Below, piece after piece: positions 11,201 to 22,652 of a stretch of 54,539 nt of DNA. A program made the translations under genes and the position numbers. The notes under the pieces were generated by a model. The model saw nothing but the letters and a program-made list of their open reading frames with translations, made no database searches and was not told the DNA's origin. Position 1 is the first letter of the stretch, and each line of letters begins with the position of its first letter. Source of the stretch: Phoronis australis (Eukaryota > Phoronida > Phoronidae); the NCBI GenBank assembly GCA_002633005.1, contig NMRA01000183.1:510955-565493 (forward strand). Reading direction: 5' to 3'.

Positions 11201-14200
11201 GAGGAGTTTGTGTTCATGCTGTCAGTAGTTCAAAACATCTCTGAAATTAGGGGAAGTTAAATGCTTAAATATATAGTTCAGATAAATGTTCCTACTTCCG
11301 TTTCCAACTAATTTCAGCTTTCCTACCCCTGTGCCAATTTACATTAAGTTTCGAAACTGGACAAGGTCAAACTTCGGTGAAGTTTTGATTCACAAAACTG
11401 CTACTACATGATTGTGAATATCCATATCTCTTTGACTACTGAACAAAATGTTGCAACTTGATCTAAATATCGACAAAACTTCGTCAACTTTGTTATGCAC
11501 ATCTGTGCATTTGGCAAAAATGTCACAGTTTGCTTTGTGAGTTATTAGTTGCTAACTGGCCATTAAGCAAATCTTCCGCTAAAAAGATTTGCCTGCAAAA
11601 GGACGAGAAAGCAAGCACTGTTTACCCCAGAGCATCCAGCAAAGTCCTTGGCACATCAAAGGCTTGATAGCACCGTTAGGGATTTAAGTGAAATGATAGC
11701 TATTAATGGGCTTGGATGAGATACTTGCGGTCAGAAACCAACATGCCTGAGTAGCCACGTATTGCGGCTTGAAGCTAGAAGACGGATTAGTCAATGGCTG
11801 GCTCAGGCCCGAGGTGTTGGGGGAACAAAACCCCAAATGTTAGCGTCAGATTTGTCTCATGCACAATAACGTCATGTTCAACTCTAACTATGTTTGACAA
11901 ATTAATATTCTTTTATATTTTGTCACAGAACTGCCAAATAATTCTGTCTGTCTTGTTTGTCTTGAAAACTACTGTTGTAGAGCTGATATAACGTTGAGCT
12001 TATAATGAGGTCTGCCATTTGTAGCTTGGACCTGAAAAAGGAGTCATGCATCTTGCTACTGCAGCCATTGTTAATGCATTGTGGGATTTATGGGCGAAAA
12101 TAGAGGAGAAGCCACTGTGGAAATTACTGGTGGATATGGAACCTGAGACATTGGTGTCGACTATTGATTTCACCTATATGTAAGTCATAAGGAGGACGAT
12201 AGTCTTAAAGGCTGTGAATTTGATTTAGGCATGTAGGTGCTGAAAACAGAGTACTTGTGGGTTAATAATGCTCTACTCTATTTAAGGCCTACCTTGAAGG
12301 CTGTCACACACGCATTTAGTTGCTACAATGTTTTGATTATCACCTGAGCACAGCTCCTGTTGTAAATCACCTGAGGCCAGGCTTATTGACGTACTTTTGT
12401 CTCCATCTCTGCAGGAATCCTTCAATACAACTACTTTTAATTAATTATTTTTCTTTTTTTCTGTGTTGTCGAGTTAACACAATGTGGCACCAAAACGCTA
12501 CCTTATAGATCATATGACATTCCTACAGTTGACTGATCAGATCTAAGATCCTAGAAAAAGGTCGAAATTTGCGGATCTTCGGAACATCATATCTCAGAAA
12601 TGGCTGATGGAATTCAAATGAAACTTTCAGATAATAATGCTTGAAATGCACCTTTCTCCAAAACGTGTTGGGAATGGTTTTTAAAATGTTCCACTTTTTC
12701 ATGAGAGGCTATAAAATAATGGTACTTTTATGATTTTTATATGAAAACTCACAAGTTGCATAAAGCAAAAACAAAATTTTGATTTAAAAAACTTACATTA
12801 TGTCTGAGATTTCATCATAAACATTTACATCAAAGGAAGTTTGGTCAATGTTATTTATACCATATTGTTCTGCTATGAACTTACCTTTCAAGATCTCATA
12901 AACACTTGTCTGTCTGTTACAGTTTTCTGAAGTATCTTTTCATTTATGCAACTATTGAAATACTATTTTTGATTGCCCCTTATAAAAAAATGGAACATTC
13001 TAATACCAGTTCCTTTCAGCATTTTGGGGAAGATTGCATAAAGCATAAAATCTGAAGGTTTCAGACAAAAGGGTCCGCCGTTTCTAATATAAAATGTTCC
13101 ACATTTTGCCAAATTTGAACATATTTCTAGGGTGCCGCATGACCTTAAGCATTCCCACTTAAAGCGGCTACCATCTTTTTTTTGATTTTAGAACAGACGC
13201 CTTGACTAAAGATGAAGCACTGGGTATGTAATTACCATGGCAACCATTTCCATTTTCAGTAATTTCAATTATCATCTTATCATTTAACGAAATAATTTTC
13301 AATATTTTTTTTGTTTCGCATTTTAGTTCTTTAGAGTCGGTCTCCACACCTGAAAATCATGTATGAACGTCAATTTCTGTACCCAGTTACCTGCTTAAGG
13401 CAATTTACTTTATATGCGCCCACAAAAAATTGTGGTATTGCACATAATTAAACTCCTGTCTGTCTTGTGTGAATGCTTCTCAAAACTTGCATAACGTAAT
13501 GATGAACTTTGACACGGAGTTACATGGCATGGATGCAGCTGCACCAAATAATTTTTTTTGACTAATGTAGCACCCCCTGTTGGCTATTTTAGTCTTCAAA
13601 AAAAATTCTCATCGGTTAATTTTTGAGCAAGTGCCTGAACAACTTCTGTGTTCACTGGAACATTAATGTACATGTGCCAGCACCAGCCGTTCTTCCGAAG
13701 GAGTCAGCCACACTAGCACCTCTTGTTGGCAATGGATTTCATATTCGCTTGACAAATTTTGATTAAGCTTGATTGCCATTAGGGTTTATGGCTAACAGAT
13801 GCACCAGCTCTGTACTACATGTACGTAGTCCTAGCAGTGACTGGATGGATCTAATCTATTCTGGCACATGATTGGTCATAAAAATGATGTCAAGTAAGCT
13901 AACAATGTGGCACGTCCTTCCAACAATCGCACTGATGATTCCCTCTATACAATGATTATCTACCCCTTTAGTTTCACCTCAATGTCCGGTTGGTAACACC
14001 TTTAAACCCACTTTGTATAGTTCTGAGTTAGTTTGTAGTAAAAGCACATTCATAGGTGTAAACCCAAGACTGTTCAGTGATGGTATCATTACGTTCCCAC
14101 GCTGTCAGGTGAGTTTCCCAATTTTGCTGATCGGGTACTTGGGTTACAGCCATGTTGTTATCAGTTTGACATTGATAACACGGGGAGAAAGTTGTCATAC

Positions 14201-17200
14201 CAGTGTTTACATAGTCCAGCTCTATCATTGTGTGCGTTCATCTGATAAGGTCACGTAATTCAGCAATTATTGTTGTAAACAGCGCGCCTGGCACTAACCG
14301 TTCTTAAAAAATACTATTTCCAAATGACATTCACCAAATGTGAAGAAATTATGAAATTTTGAAATACTATCACCAAAAAATTGAAAAGAGTAAAACGATT
14401 GTCCATCAGAAAAAAAATAGGCTTACTTTCAACTGCTGATTCCCGTGGGCAACTGTTAAGCTGACTGAACCGCTCACTATCACAGCATTGCTTTAGCATC
14501 ACATTATGTGTGTTTGTCAACTTTAATCAAATGTGATTCTAGGCCAGATCATGATCTTGGAAATGTCCAGGAGAATGGTACATATTGTTATGGCTAGGAA
14601 ATTTATAATCATTCATTATGTGCAGGATATTGCTATTTTTAAATGCGAAAGTGATGACACATATCAGCCTTGTCATTTTATTTGACTTTCAGAATAAGGA
14701 AGTCAATCAAGAATGACTTCATTTTTAGCTTAAAGCTGACTGTGTACTGGGGGCTAGAAGGAAGCTATGTCAGCACATATCAATTACCAGGCAGATCGTT
14801 CTACCACCCTCTATTGGCCATAAGTTCCTGACAATATATTGCTTGTCGCCCATTGAATATCGTCAGAGTTTTTGATGGACCTTGACAGCGATGAATGGCT
14901 AGGATGCACCAGCACCAGTCGATTTTCAGTTCAAATGATATTTTGGTGGCCAAAATGAGGCTGATTGTATTAAATGAAACTAATGAACACCCTGAGAATC
15001 ATACCGTTTGTGGTGCAGTCGTGGGTGCATTTCACCATCGTGTTGCCCTTGTTCTTTCGTTAAATGATTTGTGGACATTCTGATACAATTTTGATGTTTA
15101 CTCTTAGATATCCTAAAATCGAAGCTTCAAGGAAAACAGAGCAGAGAAAAAGAGATGTTACAGACAGGTATGCCAGCATACACAACCTCAATGGGTTGGC
15201 TAGGCTACAGCGATGACCGCATTAAGCAGGTGACTACATGTGCTGTCTATATCCAATTTATTTTAGAATCCAATCTGCAGGTACAAGTTCTGTCCAGTTT
15301 GCTAACTACCTTTGAATGAAAAAGATCCATTTTACGAATAGTGTAACAGTTATACTCTGTCATGGTTGATGTTACAATGAACAAACTAGAATAATTATGT
15401 TATTCTTCATAATAGCAAAGCATGTGCAATTTAATACAAGTGAATGGTGCCACAAAACCAAGAACCTGGTAAACCATCAAGTTTTTGCTCGGAACATGAT
15501 TGACATAAAGTAAATTCAGTTGTTTCAATGACTACAGAGCATCTGAACTTAACCAATTTTGCTCTGTGTATATCAGTGTGTTATAAGAGTGATCAGTTGT
15601 ATAGTTTCTTGTACCAATTAAAATTAAACCTTCACTTTTTAGTTGTGCCAGCAAGCTCTGAATGATGGCTTTACTCAGTGAGTATCCTGCATCTGAACAT
15701 TTTCACGTCTAAGAACTTCAGTCTTGCCATAATCAAAATCAGTCAGGTCTAATTCTCCATCTGCTGTGAGTTACAACAAGAATTTGCCTTGTTTCATAGA
15801 AGTTGTGACCAAAACCTAGAAGATAATAGGTGATAAATAATAGTTTAAAATCATTTTGAAAATTAGCTGCATGTTTTTTCTTATGAGTTGCTCATTTTTG
15901 ATGTTAGGAAGTTGCCAAGTGGGAACCTCCACTAACGGTTTAATTGATTTATTCTGTTTTAATTTGTCTCAAAATTGTGGCCACCAATAAGTTTGGACAT
16001 TAAAATAGTCGATAGCCGTCAATTCTGACTATTGGCCAATCTTCAATGTTGTGAGGGGAAGCCCAACCACAATTCCACATAAAAAATGTTTGTAACGTTT
16101 TTGTGGTGACCAGATGGTTGGTGGTGTTGGTGCTGCCCCCCTCCCTAAATCCACCTTATGCTAAAATTGTGACAGGTGCACTTGAGCTTTAAGTTTTTAA
16201 GCTATATTATCCAACACGACTGATGTTAATAACTCTAGTCAGCCTACTTACTTACTACATGACTGGCATGGTGCTAATAATTCAAGTCGGCTAGGAATAG
16301 CAGTATTATACTGCCATTTTACAACCAGTTTCTTTTGTTACACAAAAATACGAGTTTTATAATTCAAGGTTCAAGATGAAGATCGGCGCTGACTTAGAAG
16401 ACGATAGGCGTCGGGCTCGTGATATACGGGAACAAATTGGATATGACAAGAATTTGGTATTTTTTGTTTTGTGTATTGGGTTGTGATGCAGCATTGAAAA
16501 TAATGCTTTAAACTAAAATGACACTTCCTGTGCATAAATGTTAAATGGTATTGTCCATGGTATAATTGTCATTGTTAGTTATGGTATTGTCATTCATTTG
16601 TTAGTTATTGCCCGAGTTGATGTTGTCACGTTTTTAAGTTTATCGTGGTATGCTTGCTCAATTCTTATTAAATCTGTCGCACTTTTTTGTGAAAGAGTAA
16701 TGCTGCAATATTCTCTTTTGTTTCAAAATCAAGTCTCAGTTTGAAATACCGAAAATCTTTCTCTTGTTTTTTCAAGCAATCAAAATATCTGCCCAAAGTT
16801 TCTAATGCACTCCATCTAATCTTTTAAAATGAAATTTTGTTTTGAACTGGCGTTCATTGTAACCTCAAGAATATTTGGCCTGTACTTGCGCAGCTTTTTC
16901 AACTTCCTGACATTTTATTTCATGAACTTCTAATGCTGCATTAATCATTATACCTTAATGCTTAAGCTGTATGACTTTGAATGATAAATGCCAGTAACAC
17001 ATTTCTTAGGAAATCATGTCTTGTCAATTTCTAAATCTAATAATTCTTAGATGATGGATGCAAACCAGAGGTGGGAAGTGCCTGAAGCTATTGAGTGGAT
17101 GAAGAGTCTCGCTGACTTCAAACCTCTTTGGATCGAGGAGCCCACCTCATGCGATGATGTGTTAGGTCATGCTGCTATAGCTAAGGTTTGAAAATAACTA

Positions 17201-20200
17201 GCGTGGTTGTTATTTATAATCTCAACCATCAATTCCACAACATTATTTCTACAAGGTTTATTGGTAAACCTATAGTTTGCCAGATGTGATTTTTAACTTA
17301 GTTAATAACTGAAAGTCTATTTTCTGCACAGTCTTTTGGTAATCTCACTTCTAACAGCAAATTTTTTATGGCTGATAAATACAGTCCCGTAGTTGCACAT
17401 GAGGTGTATTAACACAGTGTGGTGTTGCTGAGTTTGTTGTACTGTATGTTGTGCAATAATTGTAACCACACAGTTGTATATTCCATGCTCTGGGAGTATT
17501 GCCGTGGTCAGATTCATGAACCACAACTAGAATCTGCATGTTACATCACATGTCGTTTGTTTCATCAGAATTCAAATAGTTAAAGCCACAAAACAAACTT
17601 TTACTGATCAGACATATGCCTGTCTGTCTCAAAGTTTCAGAAACTTGTGAAAAATATTACTAATAATTAAATTTTTCTTTCGGTGTCAGACCAAAGTCAG
17701 ATATTTTTTACCAAATTCATGGCTGCTTGGATTATGTTGTAGTTTTCAAACTAAGCTAGACAAACTTTGGAAGGACTGCCAAGCTTTGGAAATGATTGAG
17801 CAACTTTATACCTCAAGTATGAAATAACATCAACAAAGTTAACAAACTGATTGTGCATGGCCAAGCCTGATGTCAAACTTTTATATTTATTTATTAATAA
17901 TTAAAGCCTTTTTTCAGTTAAGATGTAGTGTTTCGAAACCAGAGAGTACATGGGATCTTTTGGAAACTTTCCATGAAATGGGAAGCCCCTGCTAATCATT
18001 GGCAGGCATTTGTTTCCATCACCTGACTACACTCATCTGTCTGATTGGTTGGTGACGGTACCTTGATTGACACTTGACGACTACTTTTATTTTGTTAACA
18101 ACATAATTATCTGATAGTAACTATTGTGGTGACAAAATTCTAATTACATAATGGCCTAGTTATCTTACTAACTTTTCTGTTAATCCCCCTTCATTCTTGT
18201 TTATGAGGTGAGGTTATTTGGATGGTGAATTTGACTTCCACCTTGCTGTCATGACGGAGAATAACGGGTCATTTGATCTGACAACTTTTGGTATGTGCAT
18301 ATACTGGTAATTCAGAAAATAGCTGTGAATCATTGCTTTTGTTTATATGTAGGCAGGCTTTTCTCTGAAATGTTCTCATTCATTTGGCTAATTTTCGTGA
18401 CAACTCTTGCTGCAGGCGCTGAAGCCTCTCGGTATTGGTGTTGCCACAGGGGAGGCGTGTCACAACCGAATCATGTTCAAGCAGTTACTGCAGGCTGAGG
18501 CCATATCATTCTGTCAGATTGACAGCTGTCGTCTGGGTGGAGTAAATGAAATCCTGGCTGTGTGTTTGATGGCAGCCAAATTTGGAAGTGAGTTTGCTTT
18601 ATTAATTTTTTATACCCATCCTTGCTAAAGTTATGCATCGACTAACTACAAACAGGAACATGTCTGTTTGCAAGTTTGTCTTGTTTATAGCAAAGAATAT
18701 TTTATTTTTAGAGTTAGTTGTTATGTCATGACAAATGCATTAAATTATACTTAATATGAATGTATTCCCTTTGAATATTTTTTCCAGGATAAAAATTAGC
18801 CTGTAATTGCCATTTCTTGAGTAATACATGCAGTGGGACTCATTGCGTAGGTCAGTCACAGGTTATGGGAAAAGCTCATGAGTCGTTGAACTCTAAAGGG
18901 GCACTATACCTTTACCTTATGTCAAAAGAACTTCTGATTGAGGTCACTCACCACCGTGACTGTTTTTATTTTTATTTCTAACTGATCTCAAGACATATGC
19001 GATCAGGTTAACAAACTTAAGCTGCTTGTCACAGCCCGTTAATTTCAGCTACCGAACTAGTAAGTTCATCAAGAGAATTCTGGACATTTCAGTAGGACCT
19101 AATTCAGTTCAAATAATTGTTTAAGATGCCATTGATTCGGAAGAGTACATTTGCCTCTCAGAAGAAAGTTGTTTTTTGACACAACTGTTATGTTCGTGGT
19201 TTTCACTTGGATTGCAGAGTCCAAAACATAACCTTATACGGCACTGGTAGCTAGAATCATACATTGTGTAAGTTGTGCAAAACAATTTGAAGTCTGATTA
19301 TGACTCATGAGCATATGATCTTTAGTTCTGACAAACAAGTTTTCAGTTGAGAGTTAGACAGCATAGTGAATGTACCTTGTAGAACTCTAGAATATACCCA
19401 CGTAAAACCATAACACAGAGTTGTGTCTGAAAGAGATTTTCATACAACAGCTTGGTACTTTGCATCTTGTTAAGATAAACTTGAAACCTTTAAAGGAGAT
19501 GTATTTAATTGTATATTAGATTTTTAGCTGAAGTCTACGTGACTGTTTGCTTTCAATGTAATAATTGTTTTCTTTTGAATTAATGATTTCTGATTGAAGT
19601 ACTTTTACCTCAAGTTGCCTGGATGTTAAATCAGATTATGCATCTCAAGAGATGGTGTTGTTTCTTTAGTTCCAGTGTGCCCACATGCAGGAGGTGTCGG
19701 CCTATGTGAAATGGTTCAACATCTTGCCATATTCAACTACATTGCCATCTCAGGATCACTGGAAAAGTGGTAAATGCAATAATAGTGTTTTCGGTATCCG
19801 ATATTTTGTGTCATTCATAGTTATTCCATTTCTATTGCCAATTGAAACTAGCTGTTGGTGTGTTTAATTTTGTGGTTCCCATTGAATGTTCAAATTTTTA
19901 AGTTAATCAATGATCAGAAAGTTTAAATCTGGATTTTGCTGTGTGTAGCTTGTTAAAAAACAAAAACTGAATTAGGTATTTTACTCTCATAAACTAAGTC
20001 TCGTATTCCTTACCATGATGTGATTTTATTTTTGTTACCAACAAGAACATCAAAACTGTCAGCAACTCAAGAAAATGGTTTATTGAGGTAATAGTAAACC
20101 CTAAAGTTGTGCATTTGGACATGTCACATGTACGCATTGCCTGTAACTTGAGTATTGTTGTGGACTTGGACATGTCACTTGTCACATTTGGACATGTGCT

Positions 20201-22055
20201 ATGTATGCATTGCCTGTAACCTGAGTTTTGAGAGCTGGTCCTCCAACTGTAAATGCCAGAATGGAGTTAATAAGTTGTGTTGGATATTGGCTACAGGGGT
20301 CATCTTCCCAACTTGTTGTTGGGCTATAGAATCGAACAAGTTGGTAGCAACGGGAAAATGCCGTAATGCCCAAAGCGCAATAGTAATAAGAACTCAGCAT
20401 TGAAAGCTAAACAGAGACAAAATGCAGCTACAGCATGTATAGTATCATTCCACTTTCAGTGTTGTGGAATATGTTGATCACCTACATGAACATTTCAAGT
20501 TTCCATGTGTTGTGAAGAATGGCCACTACATGGCACCACTGGTTAGTATTGTCATTGATTATTTAAGTCATTTCTCTTCCATTTTTTGCAAAAGCGAGTA
20601 TTGTGTCCAGACTGTCTAAAAGTGGTTCATGGTTTAAAGGCATAGATCCAGACTTTCCAAGTTTTAAAGAAAGCATGCTTCTAACTATGCTAATGTATAG
20701 CAGGAACTAAAGGACTATGCTATTTGAATGTCGTTTACTCTAATCAAAGTGCAGTTGTATTCACTGACAATTTGTAAATGTAAAAACAAAAAATCTGCAA
20801 ATAGGTGACCTTTGCATTAATGACGTAACTGGTATTCTGCAGTGTTATTCCTCAACACCATGTCACGATACTTACTAGACGTGGTTGATTTCTACACACA
20901 ACTTCTTAAAAACATTTGGGAATTTTCAACATACAGTGTACTTCATATTCAGATCATCACTATATGTTGCGTGTCTAACCAATTTGACCAAGCAATCATA
21001 AAGATAAGGAATCAGCATTCAGCTCCACTTTTAATTTGTACAGGTCATAAAACCTGCAGTAGGGTCAAAAGTACATTACGCCCACTCACAATATTTTGGC
21101 CTCACTCTGTATGCTAATACAGGGCACGATGCAGACATTCCCTTGCAAAAATTGTGGTGAATCCTAGAATTTGCTATGCGATTTGGAAATAAATATGAAT
21201 GAGATGTCTTGTTGATTTATTCCTCATCTTGAAACCCAACCGATATTTAATTCTTAAAGATACTGCCTCATTAAAACCGTGAATATTTATTGTAGCAAGT
21301 GCCACCTTGTGACTTCCTGGATAACTGCGTGCAAGTATAATCAGGAAAAGAAACGATGAGATACACTTAAAAACAAATGTGAACATGTAGAAATTACAAA
21401 TATTATGCAATCTTTATTTGATCGTGAAAAGAACAAAATGAATAAAAACTGTGCCTTGTTTTATTAGGGTAACGATGACATAAAAATACACAAAAATAGT
21501 AGAATTGCAAAACAAGACTTTCGCGAGATTGTAATCTTATGGTAACTTGTTCTGGGATGGTTTCCGGCTCACCGGAAGACCCGGGGTTGTTCGTAAACTA
21601 GTACTTCATTGCATATTCACAGTTTAATGAAACGTTGCATCTGTGCTTGAGCTGGTAGTCTGGAATCATTCAAAGGTATCTATTAAATATCATGGACTTA
21701 TGTGTATGCCTGTTCTTGCACATGCTTCTCACTGTGCAGAACTTGCCAAACTTAGTGGAAGTGCGAGTACATCTTTAATAGATCAAGACAGATGCTTATC
21801 CATGTCAGTGCACACACGAAACATTACTGAAACTGGTGATTGCTTCTAATCACGGCATATTGTGGCAGCAGTGAGTCTGGAGATTTTGTGACAACTTTTT
21901 AGGAACCCCAGCAAAATGTTCACTAATCTTTGCAGGATCCGGGATATAGCACAGAAATGAAGGATTTCCAGGAGTACGAGTATCCAAAAGGCAGTGCGTG
22001 GGAGGCGCTGTTTCAGTCTGGGAAGATGAAACGACCACACCCAGATGAGCATTAG
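8120..22055 (+). CDS. ENOSF1: ENOSF1, L-fuconate dehydratase-like enolase superfamily enzyme (complete, 13 exons)
   Basis: Mandelate-racemase-type member of the enolase superfamily. Relatives dehydrate L-fuconate to 2-keto-3-deoxy-L-fuconate using Mg2+. Thirteen exons join in consistent phase to 450 codons (human 443): 8120-8212, 9439-9541, 11016-11131, 12025-12179, 13192-13223, 15108-15229, 15643-15677, 16369-16456, 17051-17185, 18416-18587, 19670-19769, 20460-20541, 21936-22055. The N-terminal capping domain covers about residues 1-150 ([24 protein letters not shown]); the barrel follows. Catalytic residues are all present: K221 and K223 of FKMKIG, metal ligands D251 (MMDANQRW), E277 (WIEEP) and E306 (TGEACHNR), D329 (QIDSCRLGG) and H356 (VCPHAGG). 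Spacing agrees with bacterial fuconate dehydratase except for two extra residues between E277 and E306. An in-frame stop precedes the start codon. In vertebrates the gene overlaps TYMS; here its 3' neighbour is WASHC5. Cytosolic or mitochondrial location cannot be told. Confidence 0.97.
8213..9438 (+). other. ENOSF1: ENOSF1 intron 1
   Basis: Contains a G-rich tract at about 8456-8481 with an ambiguous base at 8476, probably a sequencing problem in the homopolymer. No other recognisable element. Confidence 0.7.
9439..9541 (+). CDS. ENOSF1: ENOSF1 exon 2
   Basis: Starts after TTGTAG with [17 protein letters not shown] and ends ..GKGTEI plus one base before GTAAAT (phase 1). Confidence 0.96.
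10170..10330 (+). repeat. dispersed repeat family B, copy 1
   Basis: Matches 20215-20365 over ~140 bases. The core is a stem-loop: CCCAACTTGTTGTTGGG, then GAACAAGTTGG. It lies in ENOSF1 intron 2. Confidence 0.8.
11016..11131 (+). CDS. ENOSF1: ENOSF1 exon 3
   Basis: After TTTTTCAG. It encodes [20 protein letters not shown] and continues to NDTQMRW, ending in phase 0 before GTAGTT. Confidence 0.96.
12025..12179 (+). CDS. ENOSF1: ENOSF1 exon 4
   Basis: After TTTGTAG. It encodes [20 protein letters not shown], then [20 protein letters not shown] and STIDFTY, ending in phase 2 before GTAAGT. Confidence 0.97.
13192..13223 (+). CDS. ENOSF1: ENOSF1 exon 5 (32-base micro-exon)
   Basis: After TTTTAG. 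It completes I and adds [10 protein letters not shown], ending in phase 1 before GTATGT. It matches human ITDVLTEEDAL. Confidence 0.94.
13224..15107 (+). other. ENOSF1: ENOSF1 intron 5
   Basis: About 1.9 kb. Besides the element remnant at 13412-13760 it shows only unique AT-rich sequence. Confidence 0.6.
13412..13760 (-). mobile_element. diverged inverse copy of the 4737-5872 element
   Basis: TATGCGCCCACA..TGTCTGTCTT corresponds in reverse to the 3' end of the element at 4737-5872. Diverged CTCF-like blocks appear in reverse (GCACCCCCTGTTGG near 13571, GCACCTCTTGTTGG near 13716). It lies in ENOSF1 intron 5. Confidence 0.45.
15108..15229 (+). CDS. ENOSF1: ENOSF1 exon 6
   Basis: After CTCTTAG. 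It encodes [19 protein letters not shown], then [20 protein letters not shown], ending in phase 0 before GTGACT. GYPAYTT..WLGYSDD is a hallmark of ENOSF1. Confidence 0.97.
15643..15677 (+). CDS. ENOSF1: ENOSF1 exon 7 (35-base micro-exon)
   Basis: After TTTTTAG. It encodes [11 protein letters not shown] plus two bases before GTGAGT; human has LCAQALKDGWT. Confidence 0.95.
16369..16456 (+). CDS. ENOSF1: ENOSF1 exon 8 (catalytic KxK)
   Basis: After TTCAAG. It encodes [20 protein letters not shown] and then [10 protein letters not shown], ending in phase 0 before GTATTT. It holds the catalytic lysine pair. Confidence 0.96.
17051..17185 (+). CDS. ENOSF1: ENOSF1 exon 9 (metal ligands 1 and 2)
   Basis: After TTCTTAG. 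It encodes [17 protein letters not shown] and later [18 protein letters not shown], ending in phase 0 before GTTTGA. Confidence 0.97.
17186..19669 (+). other. ENOSF1: ENOSF1 introns 9 and 10 around exon 10
   Basis: About 1.2 and 1.1 kb of AT-rich sequence flanking exon 10. Nothing was recognised apart from splice sites and pyrimidine tracts. Confidence 0.6.
18416..18587 (+). CDS. ENOSF1: ENOSF1 exon 10 (metal ligand 3, catalytic Asp)
   Basis: After TGCTGCAG. It encodes [18 protein letters not shown] and later [18 protein letters not shown], ending in phase 1 before GTGAGT. Confidence 0.97.
19670..19769 (+). CDS. ENOSF1: ENOSF1 exon 11 (catalytic His)
   Basis: After TTCTTTAG. It encodes [19 protein letters not shown] and later [10 protein letters not shown], ending in phase 2 before GTAAAT. 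Confidence 0.97.
20105..20215 (+). repeat. short imperfect duplication (GGACATGTCAC / GCATTGCCTGTAAC)
   Basis: TTTGGACATGT..TGCATTGCCTGTAAC..GAG occurs twice, with an additional GGACATGTCACTTG between. It lies immediately 5' of repeat family B copy 2 in ENOSF1 intron 11. Confidence 0.7.
20215..20365 (+). repeat. dispersed repeat family B, copy 2
   Basis: Counterpart of 10170-10330 with the same CCCAACTTGTTGTTGGGC / GAACAAGTTGG stem. The two copies are in different introns of ENOSF1 in the same orientation. Confidence 0.8.
20460..20541 (+). CDS. ENOSF1: ENOSF1 exon 12
   Basis: After CTTTCAG. It encodes [20 protein letters not shown] and then NGHYMAPL, ending in phase 0 before GTTAGT. Confidence 0.96.
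20677..20893 (+). repeat. dispersed repeat family A, copy 2
   Basis: Counterpart of 5919-6145. Here the foldback that follows copy 1 is absent. It lies in ENOSF1 intron 12. Confidence 0.8.
21936..22055 (+). CDS. ENOSF1: ENOSF1 exon 13 with stop
   Basis: After TTTGCAG. It encodes [19 protein letters not shown] and ends KRPHPDEH followed by TAG at 22053-22055. Confidence 0.96.
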   Translation, partial: DPGYSTEMKDFQEYEYPKGSAWEALFQSGKMKRPHPDEH

Positions 22056-22195
22056 TGCAGAGGGGTCATGCATTAATAGTTAGGCCAAAGGAGTGCCAAT
22101 AGTAGTGGTGAGGTGCATTGATACAGAGCTATAGAACATTTAAGCAACTATCTCAACTTAATTAAAGACTCCATTGTAAAATCTGCAGGCTCATC

Positions 22196-22262
22196 TGAGA
22201 ATGCGTATTTGAGGTCCCTGTGACATCACCGTGTGTATTTGAGGTCCCAGTGACATCACCGT
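22196..22262 (+). repeat. 33-bp direct duplication
   Basis: GTATTTGAGGTCCC..GTGACATCACCG occurs twice in the ENOSF1 3' region. Confidence 0.8.
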
Positions 22263-22502
22263 TGTTGTAACAGATTGACTGTGTTTATTTTACAACAGGT
22301 AGTTTAATGTGCTAACTAAAACTTTTTAAAAGAATGCACTGCCAGTCTTTTTTCTATGATTACAAACGGGTTGTCTCAGTCTGCAAACCTCAATGAATGA
22401 TGCGCTTTATATTTTGTGATCATGATAAAAAATATTTTATAATGTTTTTAAATGGAGAAGTTATGTATCAGTTGGTTTTGAAAACATTCATAGACTGACG
22501 GT

Positions 22503-22552
22503 AATAAAAACAAATCTGCACCCTAATATTATTCACTCCACACAGAAATAAA
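22503..22552 (+). terminator. ENOSF1: candidate ENOSF1 poly(A) signals
   Basis: AATAAA at 22503-22508 and again at 22547-22552, about 450-500 bases after the stop codon. No transcript evidence. Confidence 0.4.
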
Positions 22553-22640
22553 AAGCACAAAACAGGATATTACTTTGACAAAGCATCTTATTAACATAAT
22601 AAATGTTATAAAAATCAACAATGGCAATACAACCCGTGTA

Positions 22641-22646
22641 TTTATT
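22641..22646 (-). terminator. WASHC5: candidate WASHC5 poly(A) signal
   Basis: TTTATT on the plus strand reads AATAAA on the minus strand. It would give a 3' end within about 150 bases of the candidate ENOSF1 3' end. Confidence 0.25.
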
Positions 22647-22652
22647 AATCAT

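Noticed and set aside
20524-20537. CTCF-like CCACTACATGGCAC in ENOSF1 exon 12
   Set aside because: It encodes conserved residues HYMAP and has a mismatch in the core; probably chance.
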